Positions 1-8,163 of a stretch of 64,000 bases of DNA are shown here, piece by piece (the first letter of the stretch is position 1; every line of letters begins with the position of its first letter). A program made the position numbers and the translations under genes. Under the pieces are notes generated by a model. The model was not told the DNA's origin and did no database searches. It was given only the letters and a program-made list of their open reading frames with translations. The stretch comes from Ferdinandcohnia sp036962705 (GTDB lineage Bacteria; Bacillota; Bacilli; Bacillales; Bacillaceae_L). Location: contig NZ_JBALOQ010000034.1 in the NCBI RefSeq assembly GCF_036962705.1, forward strand, positions 1 through 64,000, read 5' to 3'.

Positions 1-175
1 AGCAATCGGGCACGAATCACAACTTTGCATTACCCTTTTTCCGCCTTAACTTAGCAATCGGGCACGCATCACTATTTTGCGTTACCGTTTTTCCATCTTA
101 ATCTAGCAATCAGGCACAAATCACTATCTTGCATTACCCTTTTTCCACCCTTACCTAGCAAACGTGTACAAAACA
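1..175. repeat. 52-bp intergenic tandem repeat array (runs off the left edge)
   Basis: Three nearly identical 52-bp units start at 1, 53 and 105, and a decayed fourth starts at 157. Each begins AGCAATCGGGCAC and carries a TTTTTCC(A/G)CCTTA block near its end. Units abut with no unique spacers, so this is a tandem array and not CRISPR. No reading frame or strong hairpin explains it. It probably continues left of the window. The following bases up to the ATG at 273 hold only the ribosome site of the next gene. Confidence 0.85.
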
Positions 176-272
176 TCACCTTCACCTTTCCCTCCCAATC
201 CAATAAGTTGAAATCTTCTGTACAATTCTATTAAAATAAAACTATCATTTTGACAAATTAGGAGGGGAAAAC

Positions 273-1268
273 ATGAAAGCGTTTTTGCATCACAAAGTTG
301 CTGGAATAGACGGAACATCCTATTCAGATATCGAAGAATTAGAACCAAAACTAGGTGAAGTAAAGGTCAAGCTAAAAAGTGCAGGCCTCAATCACCGGGA
401 TTTATTTGTTCTACATAGACATAAAGAAACAGAGCCACCTCTAGTGATTGGCTCAGACGGAGCTGGGATTGTGGAGGCAGTTGGTCCTGGTGTTGATAAC
501 ATAAAAGTTGGTGATGAAGTTGTCATCAATCCTTCATTAGGCTGGAAAGAAAACAGTGATGCACCACCTGAAGGTCACGAGATTCTTGGTTTACCCGACC
601 ACGGAACCTTCGCTGAAAAAATCACGATTTCAGCGGATAATATAGGTCCAAAGCCGGCGCATTTATCGTGGGATGAGGCAGGTGTTCTGTCACTTGCAGC
701 CATGACTGCTTATCGTGCACTATTCACTCGAGCGCAGGTAAAACCAACCGATACGATCCTTCTACCAGGAATCGGCAGTGGCGCGGTTACTTTCCTTTTA
801 CTTTTTGCAAAGGCAGTTGGGGCTCGAGTCATCGTAACTTCACGCTCTGAAGCGAAGCTAAAACAAGCTCTAGAATTAGGTGCGGATGTTGCAATTGACA
901 GCAATAGCGACTGGAATGAATCATTAAACGGTGAAAAAGTGGATATCGTGGTTGAAACAGTAGGAGCAGCTACCTTCCATAAATCTCTTGGACAACTCCG
1001 GAAAGGTGGAAAAATAGTCACATTTGGTGCTTCTGCTGGGGATACTGTGGACTTTAATCTTCGTGAGTTTTTCTATGGTCAATATACTTTACTCGGCTCA
1101 ACGATGGCGAGTACCGAAGAATTCAATGAAATGCTTCAATTTGTCAATGAACATAAAATAAAACCAGTACTTGATAAAGTGTATTCACTCAAAGAAGCTG
1201 CAAAAGCTTTGCAACGGATTGATGAGGCCGAACAGTTCGGAAAAATTGCGATTAAAATAGAAGATTAA
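273..1268 (+). CDS. Zinc-type alcohol dehydrogenase-like / quinone oxidoreductase (YogA-like)
   Basis: This is a 331-residue medium-chain dehydrogenase/reductase. It has an N-terminal GroES-like fold with the NHRDLF motif at about residues 40-45 and IGSDGAGIVEAVG at 59-71. The Rossmann domain has the glycine motif GIGSGAV at 166-172. The usual GHE zinc-ligand motif is absent at the catalytic position, which points to the NAD(P)H-dependent quinone-oxidoreductase type; the substrate cannot be read from the sequence. The length and motifs fit B. subtilis YogA. The start is set by AGGAGGGG a few bases before ATG 273. It is monocistronic and ends at a hairpin shared with the convergent neighbour. 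Confidence 0.88.
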   Translation: MKAFLHHKVAGIDGTSYSDIEELEPKLGEVKVKLKSAGLNHRDLFVLHRHKETEPPLVIGSDGAGIVEAVGPGVDNIKVGDEVVINPSLGWKENSDAPPEGHEILGLPDHGTFAEKITISADNIGPKPAHLSWDEAGVLSLAAMTAYRALFTRAQVKPTDTILLPGIGSGAVTFLLLFAKAVGARVIVTSRSEAKLKQALELGADVAIDSNSDWNESLNGEKVDIVVETVGAATFHKSLGQLRKGGKIVTFGASAGDTVDFNLREFFYGQYTLLGSTMASTEEFNEMLQFVNEHKIKPVLDKVYSLKEAAKALQRIDEAEQFGKIAIKIED

Positions 1269-1273
1269 CGAAC

Positions 1274-1304
1274 ACTGCACCCCATCCATAGGGTGCAGTT
1301 TTTT
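1274..1304. terminator. Intrinsic terminator between convergent genes
   Basis: The stem ACTGCACCC / GGGTGCAGT (1274-1282 and 1291-1299) is followed by TTTTT on the plus strand. It ends the YogA-like gene and lies just beyond the stop of the minus-strand gene. Confidence 0.85.
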
Positions 1305-2046
1305 ATGAAAAATAAGTGGCTAGCTTTCGTTTCATTTGTTCTTTGTTCTTCGCAAATTGTCGATGACGATGCCCATTACCTCCTGATGTATGTGGAAAAC
1401 CATATAGCACGGAATCGGGTGATACATAGCCTTTTTCCGCAAAAAAGTTAAAAACCCCTGTCACATTCACCCCTAAGGGGATGATGAGTGGATTTTGAAT
1501 ACTCACCAATTCCTTTGTAAAACTTTCCATAATATACTTCTTTAACAGCTCCGTTTTTAACATCTTTGGAGTAGAACCACTGTAGTTTTTTCCCTTATAA
1601 AAGACTGGATATCTAATAACTGAAGCTGTTTGAACGAGGTGACTTGCCGCCCGAAATAGCTCACTCGTAGATGCAATTTCTAAATAGGAGTGCAAACCCA
1701 GCTCGTCCAACATTTGAATCAGATTTTTCCTCATCGGTCCTTCAAAGCTCGAGTTTTTCTTGACTTGATGAAGAAGCTGTTCATCTGATAGATCCTTATT
1801 TTTCGGATCGAGAATCGTTGAAAATGATTTTTTCATTTGGTGCATCCCCGGGGTAATACCTACAATCATAACTTTTGCAGCTTCATTCACGTATTCAAAC
1901 GGAGCATAGTAGATCTCGAGATGTTTTTTTTCATCCTTGTCCAATAAGAATGTCTCACTTTTTAAATCTTCTTCTTTATAGTCCTCTGGCAAGGACATCA
2001 TTTTATTTTTAAATGTGTCAAACTTTGAATCGGGTACGATTGTCAT
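1303..2046 (-). CDS. Uracil-DNA glycosylase-superfamily-like protein
   Basis: This predicted protein has 247 residues. Near the N-terminus is VMIVGITPGMHQ (about 59-70), and at the C-terminus is GFPHTSGGNGHR (about 216-227). The pair resembles the GxxPG and (G/S)xPHPSxxN motifs of the uracil-DNA glycosylase fold. The catalytic residues of family 1 are not clearly present, so DNA repair activity is not assured. The start chosen is ATG 2046, with GGAGG seven bases upstream; a longer frame to 2118 has no ribosome site. It lies 49 bp downstream of kynU with an inverted repeat between, and is probably the last gene of the eis-like/kynU operon. Confidence 0.6.
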   Translation of the reverse strand: MTIVPDSKFDTFKNKMMSLPEDYKEEDLKSETFLLDKDEKKHLEIYYAPFEYVNEAAKVMIVGITPGMHQMKKSFSTILDPKNKDLSDEQLLHQVKKNSSFEGPMRKNLIQMLDELGLHSYLEIASTSELFRAASHLVQTASVIRYPVFYKGKNYSGSTPKMLKTELLKKYIMESFTKELVSIQNPLIIPLGVNVTGVFNFFAEKGYVSPDSVLYGFPHTSGGNGHRHRQFAKNKEQMKRKLATYFS

Positions 2047-2070
2047 TTGAATACCTCCTTCAAGATGTAA

Positions 2071-2098
2071 AAGGTATACCGAAAATTGGTATACCTTA
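2071..2098 (-). other. Perfect 10-bp inverted repeat overlapping the kynU stop
   Basis: AAGGTATACC (2071-2080) and GGTATACCTT (2089-2098) form a perfect stem with an 8-base loop. It overlaps the kynU stop codon and sits just upstream of the next gene's ribosome site. Only a short T run follows on the minus strand, so it may be a weak terminator, a processing hairpin or an operator. Confidence 0.6.
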
Positions 2099-3361
2099 AG
2101 CCACCACGTCCCGTTCATTTTTAAATTTTTCGTATTGCTTTTCTTCCATTATTGTTTTTAACATTTGCACGACATTCCAAACGTCCTCGAAGGAATTATA
2201 GAGGGGAACAGGTGCAAGCCGGATCATATTTGGCGCGCGGAAGTCAGGAATAATCCCATTTTCTTTTAGTGCCTTGCAAATACGTGCTGCTTCCTTATGC
2301 TCAAGACTAACATGGCCGCCCCTAACAGAATCCTCACGCGGTGAGCCAATCGTAAATCCCATCCCCGCAAGTTCTGAATCGATTAGTTCAATTAAAAAAT
2401 TCGTCAATAACAGGGATTTTGTCCTTATTTGTTCGATCCCTGCCTCTGCAAACATATCAAGCGAACCAAGTAAAGGAGCCAAGCTTAGCACATGTGGGGT
2501 CCCGATTTGAAAAGCACCGGCATTGTCCGCAGGCGTAAAAGAATGCTCCATATCAAACTGCTTCTCTTTATCTGATCCAAACCAACCAGCAAGGCCAGGT
2601 AGCACGCCAAAATGCTTGCGATTCACATACAACCCAGCAACCGCCCCTGGTCCCCCATTAAGATGTTTATAATTACACCAAAAAGCAAAATCCACGTCCC
2701 ATTCCGAAAACGAATGAGGGATTGCGCCAACTGAATGACAGCTATCAAATCCAATTAAAATGCCACGTTTATGTGCTTCAGCAATTAAGTGCTTCATATC
2801 CAAAATTTGACCACTGCGATACAAAATCGATGGTAAAACCACCAACGCTACTTCGTCAGTCATTGCCTCGATGATATCGTCTTCTGCCAAGTACCCACCA
2901 TCACGACTTTTAACCCGAACAAGATGTTCTTCAGGATTTAACCCGTGAATCCGAAGCTGGCTTTGAAGGGCGTAAATATCAGATGGAAAATTCAATTCAT
3001 CCGCTACAATCTTGGTACGTTTCCCTTTTGGCTGATAAAAAGTCGCAACTAACTGATGCAGGTTAACAGTTGTTGAGCCCGTTACAATAACCTCCTCAGG
3101 AGAAGCACCTACAAGTGGAGCAAGTTGTTCGCTTGCCTTTTCCGACATATAAAACCACGGTTGCCTTCCCTGTGTCCAGCCATCAATCCCATATTCCTTC
3201 CAATCCTCCAAAGAATCGAGTAGTGATTGTTCCGCTCGCTTTGATAAAAGTCCAAGCGAGTTTCCGTCCATATAAATGGTATTTGGTTGCAGATAAAATT
3301 CATCGCGAAACTTGGCCAGCGGATCTTCCTTATCCAGTTTCCTTGCACGTTGTAAAAACAT
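2096..3361 (-). CDS. kynU: Kynureninase
   Basis: This 421-residue, fold-type I PLP enzyme hydrolyses L-kynurenine to anthranilate and L-alanine. Visible features are YMDGNSLGLL (30-39), the cofactor region VTGSTTVNLHQL (93-104), the aspartate of IGFDSCHSVGA (about 203-213) and the PLP lysine in WCNYKHLNGGPG (Lys232). Length is normal for the family. A strong GGGAGG precedes ATG 3361. It follows the Eis-like gene by 12 bp, so they are co-transcribed. The usual partners kynA and kynB are not in this window, so the substrate must come from genes elsewhere or from outside the cell. Confidence 0.95.
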   Translation of the reverse strand: MFLQRARKLDKEDPLAKFRDEFYLQPNTIYMDGNSLGLLSKRAEQSLLDSLEDWKEYGIDGWTQGRQPWFYMSEKASEQLAPLVGASPEEVIVTGSTTVNLHQLVATFYQPKGKRTKIVADELNFPSDIYALQSQLRIHGLNPEEHLVRVKSRDGGYLAEDDIIEAMTDEVALVVLPSILYRSGQILDMKHLIAEAHKRGILIGFDSCHSVGAIPHSFSEWDVDFAFWCNYKHLNGGPGAVAGLYVNRKHFGVLPGLAGWFGSDKEKQFDMEHSFTPADNAGAFQIGTPHVLSLAPLLGSLDMFAEAGIEQIRTKSLLLTNFLIELIDSELAGMGFTIGSPREDSVRGGHVSLEHKEAARICKALKENGIIPDFRAPNMIRLAPVPLYNSFEDVWNVVQMLKTIMEEKQYEKFKNERDVVA

Positions 3362-3373
3362 GGATTTCCTCCC

Positions 3374-4519
3374 TTAAAAATAGTCGTACATATAGGCCTG
3401 TCGATTCGGTACCATTTTTTCAAAAGCTTCAAGATCGCTCTCATCCCCGCTAATCATACCCGCTTCAAATAATTCAGTCGGACGCTTGTGACCAAAGAGT
3501 GTTGTTGACAATGCATTGACGGACAGCTTTAATGCCCCTTCTGTTTCATTAGTAATGCGCACCACACCCTCTTTTACAAGGAATGTTTTTTCATTCCATC
3601 GTGCAAATGGGTCTGTTATTTTGAGCTTTAAGGTTTCATTTCTAGCAAATTTATATTCTTTTAAAAAGGACTCAACATCGACAATTCGAACCATAAAATA
3701 TGGGGAAACCTCACGTTTCACAGTTTTTTGTTTCTTTAACGCAAAAAATAATGGTTCTTTTTCATAGGTTATCATTTCGAGTTCTGAAATCATCGAGTCA
3801 TGCTGACATATAAAATTCCACAATCCACGACGCGCCTCAAAATTAATCGGGACAAACTCTTCAACAATCATCTTGTTGTCCTTCGATTCATAAAGGATGT
3901 AACCAATAGGCTGTTCAAATGCATCATAGTAAACGGCAATATTCAGGTCGTCAATCACACTCTTCCACCATTCATCCTCACGAACGAGCATCCCTGAGAA
4001 CTGAGTCGCATATTGCGCATAAATCCATTTAAGATCATCCAAATTGACATTCTCAAAAAAATAACGCTTCACAGAACCCTCTACAGGGTCAAGCGTGACT
4101 AAATCAGAACGCTGATGAACCGTTTTTAAGCGATTGCAAAAAAGCTCCCATCCATATTTCCGGTAAAAAGAAACATCAAACGGATGCAGCATTGAAATGG
4201 TAAAGCCCTGAGCCTTCATCGTTTCAAGCGCATATGTAAGCAATTCATTCACATAGCCTCTTCTTCGGTATTCCGGATATGTCGCCACACCTGCAATTCC
4301 GCCCACTTTATAAGATTGGTCACCTACATATGTTGTAAGTGGGATGAGATGAAACTTTGCAGCTAACATTTTATTTTCATAGATTCCATAAATTTGATGC
4401 TTTCTAAGATTCTTGAAGATTTCTTCAAGCCGTTCTTCGGACACTTTATACTGAAACGCGTATTCTGATAAACGAACGGAATCCATAAATCGATCTTCTG
4501 TAATTCTCTCGATTGCCAT
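3374..4519 (-). CDS. Eis-like GNAT N-acetyltransferase
   Basis: This 381-residue protein has the Eis-family layout. The first GNAT domain has VGGIAGVATYPEYRRRGYV (about residues 72-90), whose RRxGY segment forms the acetyl-CoA pyrophosphate loop. Then come FYRKYGWELF (about 117-126), a second degenerate GNAT domain, and a C-terminal SCP2-like domain ending in an aromatic-rich tail (YMYDYF). Eis proteins end with a free carboxylate used in catalysis, and this tail fits that. Known members acetylate amines such as aminoglycosides or lysine side chains; the substrate here is unknown. It is the first gene of the operon with kynU. Confidence 0.85.
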   Translation of the reverse strand: MAIERITEDRFMDSVRLSEYAFQYKVSEERLEEIFKNLRKHQIYGIYENKMLAAKFHLIPLTTYVGDQSYKVGGIAGVATYPEYRRRGYVNELLTYALETMKAQGFTISMLHPFDVSFYRKYGWELFCNRLKTVHQRSDLVTLDPVEGSVKRYFFENVNLDDLKWIYAQYATQFSGMLVREDEWWKSVIDDLNIAVYYDAFEQPIGYILYESKDNKMIVEEFVPINFEARRGLWNFICQHDSMISELEMITYEKEPLFFALKKQKTVKREVSPYFMVRIVDVESFLKEYKFARNETLKLKITDPFARWNEKTFLVKEGVVRITNETEGALKLSVNALSTTLFGHKRPTELFEAGMISGDESDLEAFEKMVPNRQAYMYDYF

Positions 4520-4581
4520 ACTCCAACAACTCCAATATATGTAATGAAAAAATCTATCCTAATTCAAACAGATACTCATAT

Positions 4582-4782
4582 TTACTCACAATTAACATCG
4601 GTTAGGCTAAAGATATGTTTTTCCTCGAAAATGACCGTTCCACCTTTATCCATGCAGCTTTCCGCTATCTGCATGTTTATTTTGTGGTTATCCCTGATTT
4701 CTAGTATTATTACAATCCCAAAAGTTACGATTAGAAGACTCCCAATGATTGCAATGAGAAGATTTCGTCTGCTTTTACTCAT
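4582..4782 (-). CDS. Small single-pass membrane protein, unknown
   Basis: This 66-residue protein has a basic start (MSKSRRN), one strong hydrophobic segment (about residues 8-28) and a hydrophilic tail with two cysteines. An AGGGGTGG ribosome site precedes the ATG. It is transcribed away from the small genes to its right. No family is recognised. Confidence 0.6.
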   Translation of the reverse strand: MSKSRRNLLIAIIGSLLIVTFGIVIILEIRDNHKINMQIAESCMDKGGTVIFEEKHIFSLTDVNCE

Positions 4783-4921
4783 TCCACCACCCCTACTTTA
4801 GGGTATCATAATTATCACTTTTTCGATTGTGATTTTTCGCAATATTTGTAAAAATATTTTTATGGATTTTTAGTTTCATCCGATGTATGATAGTAACATT
4901 AACAATGGGGAGATGGTAAAT

Positions 4922-5239
4922 TTGAGGAAACATTTAGCTCTTGCCATCATTATGTTTGTTGCGATCATGTCATTGTCAGTCACAATCGCACACTCCCATG
5001 CCTTTAAAGCATCAGACATTCAAGAGAATACGATAACAATTAATGGTGTATCGTACGACAATCTTACTTTCAATGATGATGGTAAACTAAAGATTTCTTG
5101 GGTATTTTTCTCCATTACCTCGATTTTAATCGTCCTTCAATGGATGGTTAAGAACATCGATGTGAACCAATCCATTCGAAAATTCATTTGGATTACGCCC
5201 ATTTTTTATCAATCGAATTATGTGGTGAAGGCTCTTTGA
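4922..5239 (+). CDS. Small secreted or membrane protein, unknown
   Basis: This is a predicted 105-residue protein with an N-terminal hydrophobic signal or anchor (LALAIIMFVAIMSLSVTIA), a polar middle and a second hydrophobic stretch (SWVFFSITSILIVLQWMV). The start is placed at TTG 4922 because GGGGAG lies nine bases upstream; the in-frame ATG at 4913 directly abuts that ribosome site. It is followed by another small membrane gene at 5276. The function is unknown. Confidence 0.5.
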   Translation: MRKHLALAIIMFVAIMSLSVTIAHSHAFKASDIQENTITINGVSYDNLTFNDDGKLKISWVFFSITSILIVLQWMVKNIDVNQSIRKFIWITPIFYQSNYVVKAL

Positions 5240-5275
5240 TTTTTTAAATTTTAAAAATCAAGGAGGAGAAAAATT

Positions 5276-5389
5276 ATGTGGTTTCGATTTATTATGATTG
5301 GATTATGTTCCTTAACGGTGACTAGTTTGTTCATTTTTCAAGGAATTGAAATAACCCAGGCATTTAAAGACTTTTTTACTAATAAATAA
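5276..5389 (+). CDS. 37-residue membrane peptide, unknown
   Basis: This short ORF begins MWFRFIMIGLCSL and is one hydrophobic helix with a short polar tail. It is supported by a perfect AAGGAGGAG ribosome site seven bases upstream and a strong terminator directly after it. Its spacing from the preceding gene suggests one transcript. The function is unknown. Confidence 0.6.
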   Translation: MWFRFIMIGLCSLTVTSLFIFQGIEITQAFKDFFTNK

Positions 5390-5394
5390 TGAAG

Positions 5395-5434
5395 AAAACG
5401 AATGTAGAATCGAGGTTCTACATTCGTTTTTTTA
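5395..5434 (+). terminator. Intrinsic terminator
   Basis: A 15-bp stem, AAAACGAATGTAGAA / TTCTACATTCGTTTT, has a six-base loop and a T run. It closes the small membrane-protein operon. From here to 5594 nothing else was recognised. Confidence 0.9.
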
Positions 5435-5594
5435 TCATGTGCTATCTTTATAGTTGTGCGATACAATAGCTCAGTATCTAGAGAAATATCCTCAAAGGTT
5501 GAAAATTCCTTTGGATTATGGCTGATTCCATCCTTACAACGGACACTCCTTGTAAATGGTTAGTGTTTAGACATTCATAGCATCAGGCTCCTTG

Positions 5595-6698
5595 TTAAAT
5601 GGTAGTTACATATGGTAGATTATGTGCTTTGGCAACCCCTTCATAAACGATCTTTCCACCGATCACATTTAGCCCTTTTTGTAAAGATTTATTTTCTGTA
5701 AAAGCTCGTTCAAAGCCTTTATTTGCAATTTGGAGAATGTATGGGACCGTAACATTTGTAAGTGCCATAGTAGATGTTCTCGGAACAGCACCGGGCATAT
5801 TTCCAACTGCATAATGAACGACTCCATGTTTCGTATATGTAGGATTAGCATGTGTTGTAACATGGGTGGCTGTTTCGAAAATACCGCCTTGATCAATTGC
5901 AACATCCACAATAACTGACCCTTCCTCCATTAAACGAACCATTTCTGTAGTCACTAGCTTTGGTGCCTTAGCACCAGGAATCAATACAGCACCAATCACA
6001 AGGTCTGATTCTGCCACCGCTTGCCCAATCGTATAAGAATTAGACATTAGTGTCGTAATGGAATTTCCAAAAATATCATCTAACTCTCGTAATCTTGTTG
6101 GACTGACATCTAATAGCGAAACTTGTGCACCAAGACCCACAGCTATTTTTGCAGCGTTCATTCCGACTACCCCACCACCAATGATGGTAACTTTCCCCCG
6201 ACTTACCCCAGGAACACCACCTAGAAGAACTCCTTTACCCCCTTTTGTTTTTTCAAGAAATGATGCGCCAATTTGGGTAGCCATTCGACCAGCTACCTCA
6301 CTCATTGGAGTAAGCAGAGGAAGACTGCGATCCTCTAATTGCACAGTTTCATAGGCAATCGCAACAACATTCTTTTGCATCAAGTTTTGAGTTAACTCTC
6401 GATCGGCCGCTAAATGCAAATACGTAAATAAGATGAGTCCGTCATAAAAATACTGATATTCCTCTTGAATCGGCTCTTTTACCTTTATCACCATATCGCA
6501 AGCCCATACATCAGCAGCCGATTGTACAATAGTTGCCCCAGCTTCCAAATAAAGTTCATCAAAAAATCCTGAGTTCATACCAGCACCGGTTTCAATAAAA
6601 ACCGTGTGATTATGTTGAACTAGCTGTATGACACCAGCAGGAGTCAGTGCCACACGATTTTCATTATTCTTAATTTCCTTAGGTACTCCAATCCTCAT
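5595..6698 (-). CDS. ald: Alanine dehydrogenase
   Basis: This is a 367-residue NAD-dependent L-alanine dehydrogenase: L-alanine + NAD+ + H2O to pyruvate + NH4+ + NADH. It begins MRIGVPKEIKNNENRVA, the family signature, with the Rossmann motif GGGVVGMNAAKIA in the middle and HYAVGNMPGAVPRTST in the C-terminal half. ATG 6698 is preferred over ATG 6704 because AAAGGTGG is correctly spaced only for the former. It lies directly downstream of the beta-alanine aminotransferase, behind that gene's terminator. Here it would regenerate pyruvate and release the second ring nitrogen as ammonium. Confidence 0.96.
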   Translation of the reverse strand: MRIGVPKEIKNNENRVALTPAGVIQLVQHNHTVFIETGAGMNSGFFDELYLEAGATIVQSAADVWACDMVIKVKEPIQEEYQYFYDGLILFTYLHLAADRELTQNLMQKNVVAIAYETVQLEDRSLPLLTPMSEVAGRMATQIGASFLEKTKGGKGVLLGGVPGVSRGKVTIIGGGVVGMNAAKIAVGLGAQVSLLDVSPTRLRELDDIFGNSITTLMSNSYTIGQAVAESDLVIGAVLIPGAKAPKLVTTEMVRLMEEGSVIVDVAIDQGGIFETATHVTTHANPTYTKHGVVHYAVGNMPGAVPRTSTMALTNVTVPYILQIANKGFERAFTENKSLQKGLNVIGGKIVYEGVAKAHNLPYVTTI

Positions 6699-6728
6699 CC
6701 CCATCCACCTTTCTCTATCGATTTTCTT

Positions 6729-6771
6729 AAAAAAACACTCGCAATCAATTGCAAAAATTAGATTACGAGTG
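6729..6771 (-). terminator. Intrinsic terminator of the aminotransferase gene
   Basis: On the minus strand, stem CACTCGTAATC / GATTGCGAGTG (one G:T pair) is followed by seven T residues, between the aminotransferase stop and ald. Confidence 0.85.
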
Positions 6772-6787
6772 TGGGAGACATATTTTT

Positions 6788-8140
6788 TTACAAGGTCATA
6801 ATTTCTTCTATTACAGTCCTTTGGACAAATTCTAAGTCTTCCTCGGAAATCGAAAGAGGAGGAGCGAGGGTTAATACATTGTTGTACCCTGCTACTGTTG
6901 CCCCATTTTTCCCGATAATAAGACCCTTCTTCATACAGCCACCTATTATCTTGTTGACTTGGCCAACTTCAAGTGGTTCTTTCGTTTGTTTATCCTTGAC
7001 TAGTTCAAGCCCTATCAATAAACCTTTTCCTCTAATATCACCAACATTTGGATGATCCGCTAAAGCTGCTGTAAGACTATCTTTTAATCTAGCGCCAAGA
7101 TCTTGTGAGCGATCAAAAAGCTTTTCATTTTCCATAATTTCTAGATTTTTAAGTGCTAAAGCACAAGCTGCTGGATTTCCTCCGAACGTATTAACATGGC
7201 GGAAGTAATCATATTCCTCAGAACCTTTAAATGCTTCATAAATTTCCTTTCTGACGGCAGTTGCAGATAATGGAAGATACGCACTTGTAATGCCCTTCGC
7301 CATTGTAATGATATCTGGCTTCACCCCATAGTTCATAAAACCAAATGCTTTGCCGGTACGTCCGAACCCACAAATGACCTCATCCACAATTAGAAGTGCT
7401 CCATGTTTTTCACATACTTCCTTTACCCCTGCCATGTATTGTTCAGGTGGGACAATGACACCACCACCAGTAATAATTGGTTCCATGATTACCCCTGCTA
7501 TCGTTTCACTAAGCTCCCATGTCATTATGCGGTCGACATCTTTAACTGATTGTAAGTCCGATGCTTTTGCATCTACTTTTTCATCTGAACGATATAGATC
7601 AGGTGGTGCTACATGGAGAAATCCTGGTGCAAGTGGTTCATATTTATACTTTCGTTGCGCTTGCCCCGTTGCAGCAAGCGATCCCATTGAATTACCATGG
7701 TAGGCCCGATAGCGTGAGATAAATTTGTAACGGGAATGATCCCCTTTTTGCTGATGGTACTGCCTAACTAGTTTAAAAGCCATTTCATTTGCTTCCGAAC
7801 CACTATTTGAGAAGAAAATGACATACTCGTCTCCAAGCATTTCATTTAACTTTTCAGCGAGTTTAATTGCAGGTTCGTGACTTTGTGTTAATGGAAAATA
7901 GGCCATTTCTTTGAGCTGTTCGTGTGCAGCATCAGCTAGCTCCTTTCTCCCATACCCCACATTTACACACCAAAGCCCTGACATTCCATCGAGATATCGC
8001 TTTCCATTGTGGTCTGTTACCCAGGATCCTTCTGCTTTCTGAATCACAAGAGTTGAATTAGGATTATATGGCTTCATTGAGTGCCATACATAATCCTTAT
8101 CCTTTGTTAAAAGGTCTTCTCCATGTGTAACCTTTGTCAT
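6788..8140 (-). CDS. Class III omega-amino acid aminotransferase, probably beta-alanine:pyruvate (PydD2-like)
   Basis: This 450-residue PLP enzyme has SNSGSEANEMAFKL (111-124), the cofactor aspartate in LIVDEVICGFGRTGKAFG (Asp253) and the PLP lysine in ITMAKGITSAYLPL (Lys282). HVNTFGGNPAACA is the conserved phosphate-binding loop. Class III members of this type move the omega-amino group of beta-alanine to pyruvate. That specificity is inferred from the neighbours: the semialdehyde dehydrogenase immediately upstream (24 bp) would take the malonate semialdehyde, and alanine dehydrogenase downstream would recycle alanine to pyruvate. Other omega-amino acids are possible substrates. Confidence 0.88.
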   Translation of the reverse strand: MTKVTHGEDLLTKDKDYVWHSMKPYNPNSTLVIQKAEGSWVTDHNGKRYLDGMSGLWCVNVGYGRKELADAAHEQLKEMAYFPLTQSHEPAIKLAEKLNEMLGDEYVIFFSNSGSEANEMAFKLVRQYHQQKGDHSRYKFISRYRAYHGNSMGSLAATGQAQRKYKYEPLAPGFLHVAPPDLYRSDEKVDAKASDLQSVKDVDRIMTWELSETIAGVIMEPIITGGGVIVPPEQYMAGVKEVCEKHGALLIVDEVICGFGRTGKAFGFMNYGVKPDIITMAKGITSAYLPLSATAVRKEIYEAFKGSEEYDYFRHVNTFGGNPAACALALKNLEIMENEKLFDRSQDLGARLKDSLTAALADHPNVGDIRGKGLLIGLELVKDKQTKEPLEVGQVNKIIGGCMKKGLIIGKNGATVAGYNNVLTLAPPLSISEEDLEFVQRTVIEEIMTL

Positions 8141-8163
8141 CCACTACTTCCCCCCTAACATTT

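Noticed and set aside
5750..6787. A T-box or riboswitch ahead of ald
   Set aside because: The 89-bp gap upstream of ald holds only the previous gene's terminator and a ribosome site; no specifier loop or aptamer-like conservation was seen.
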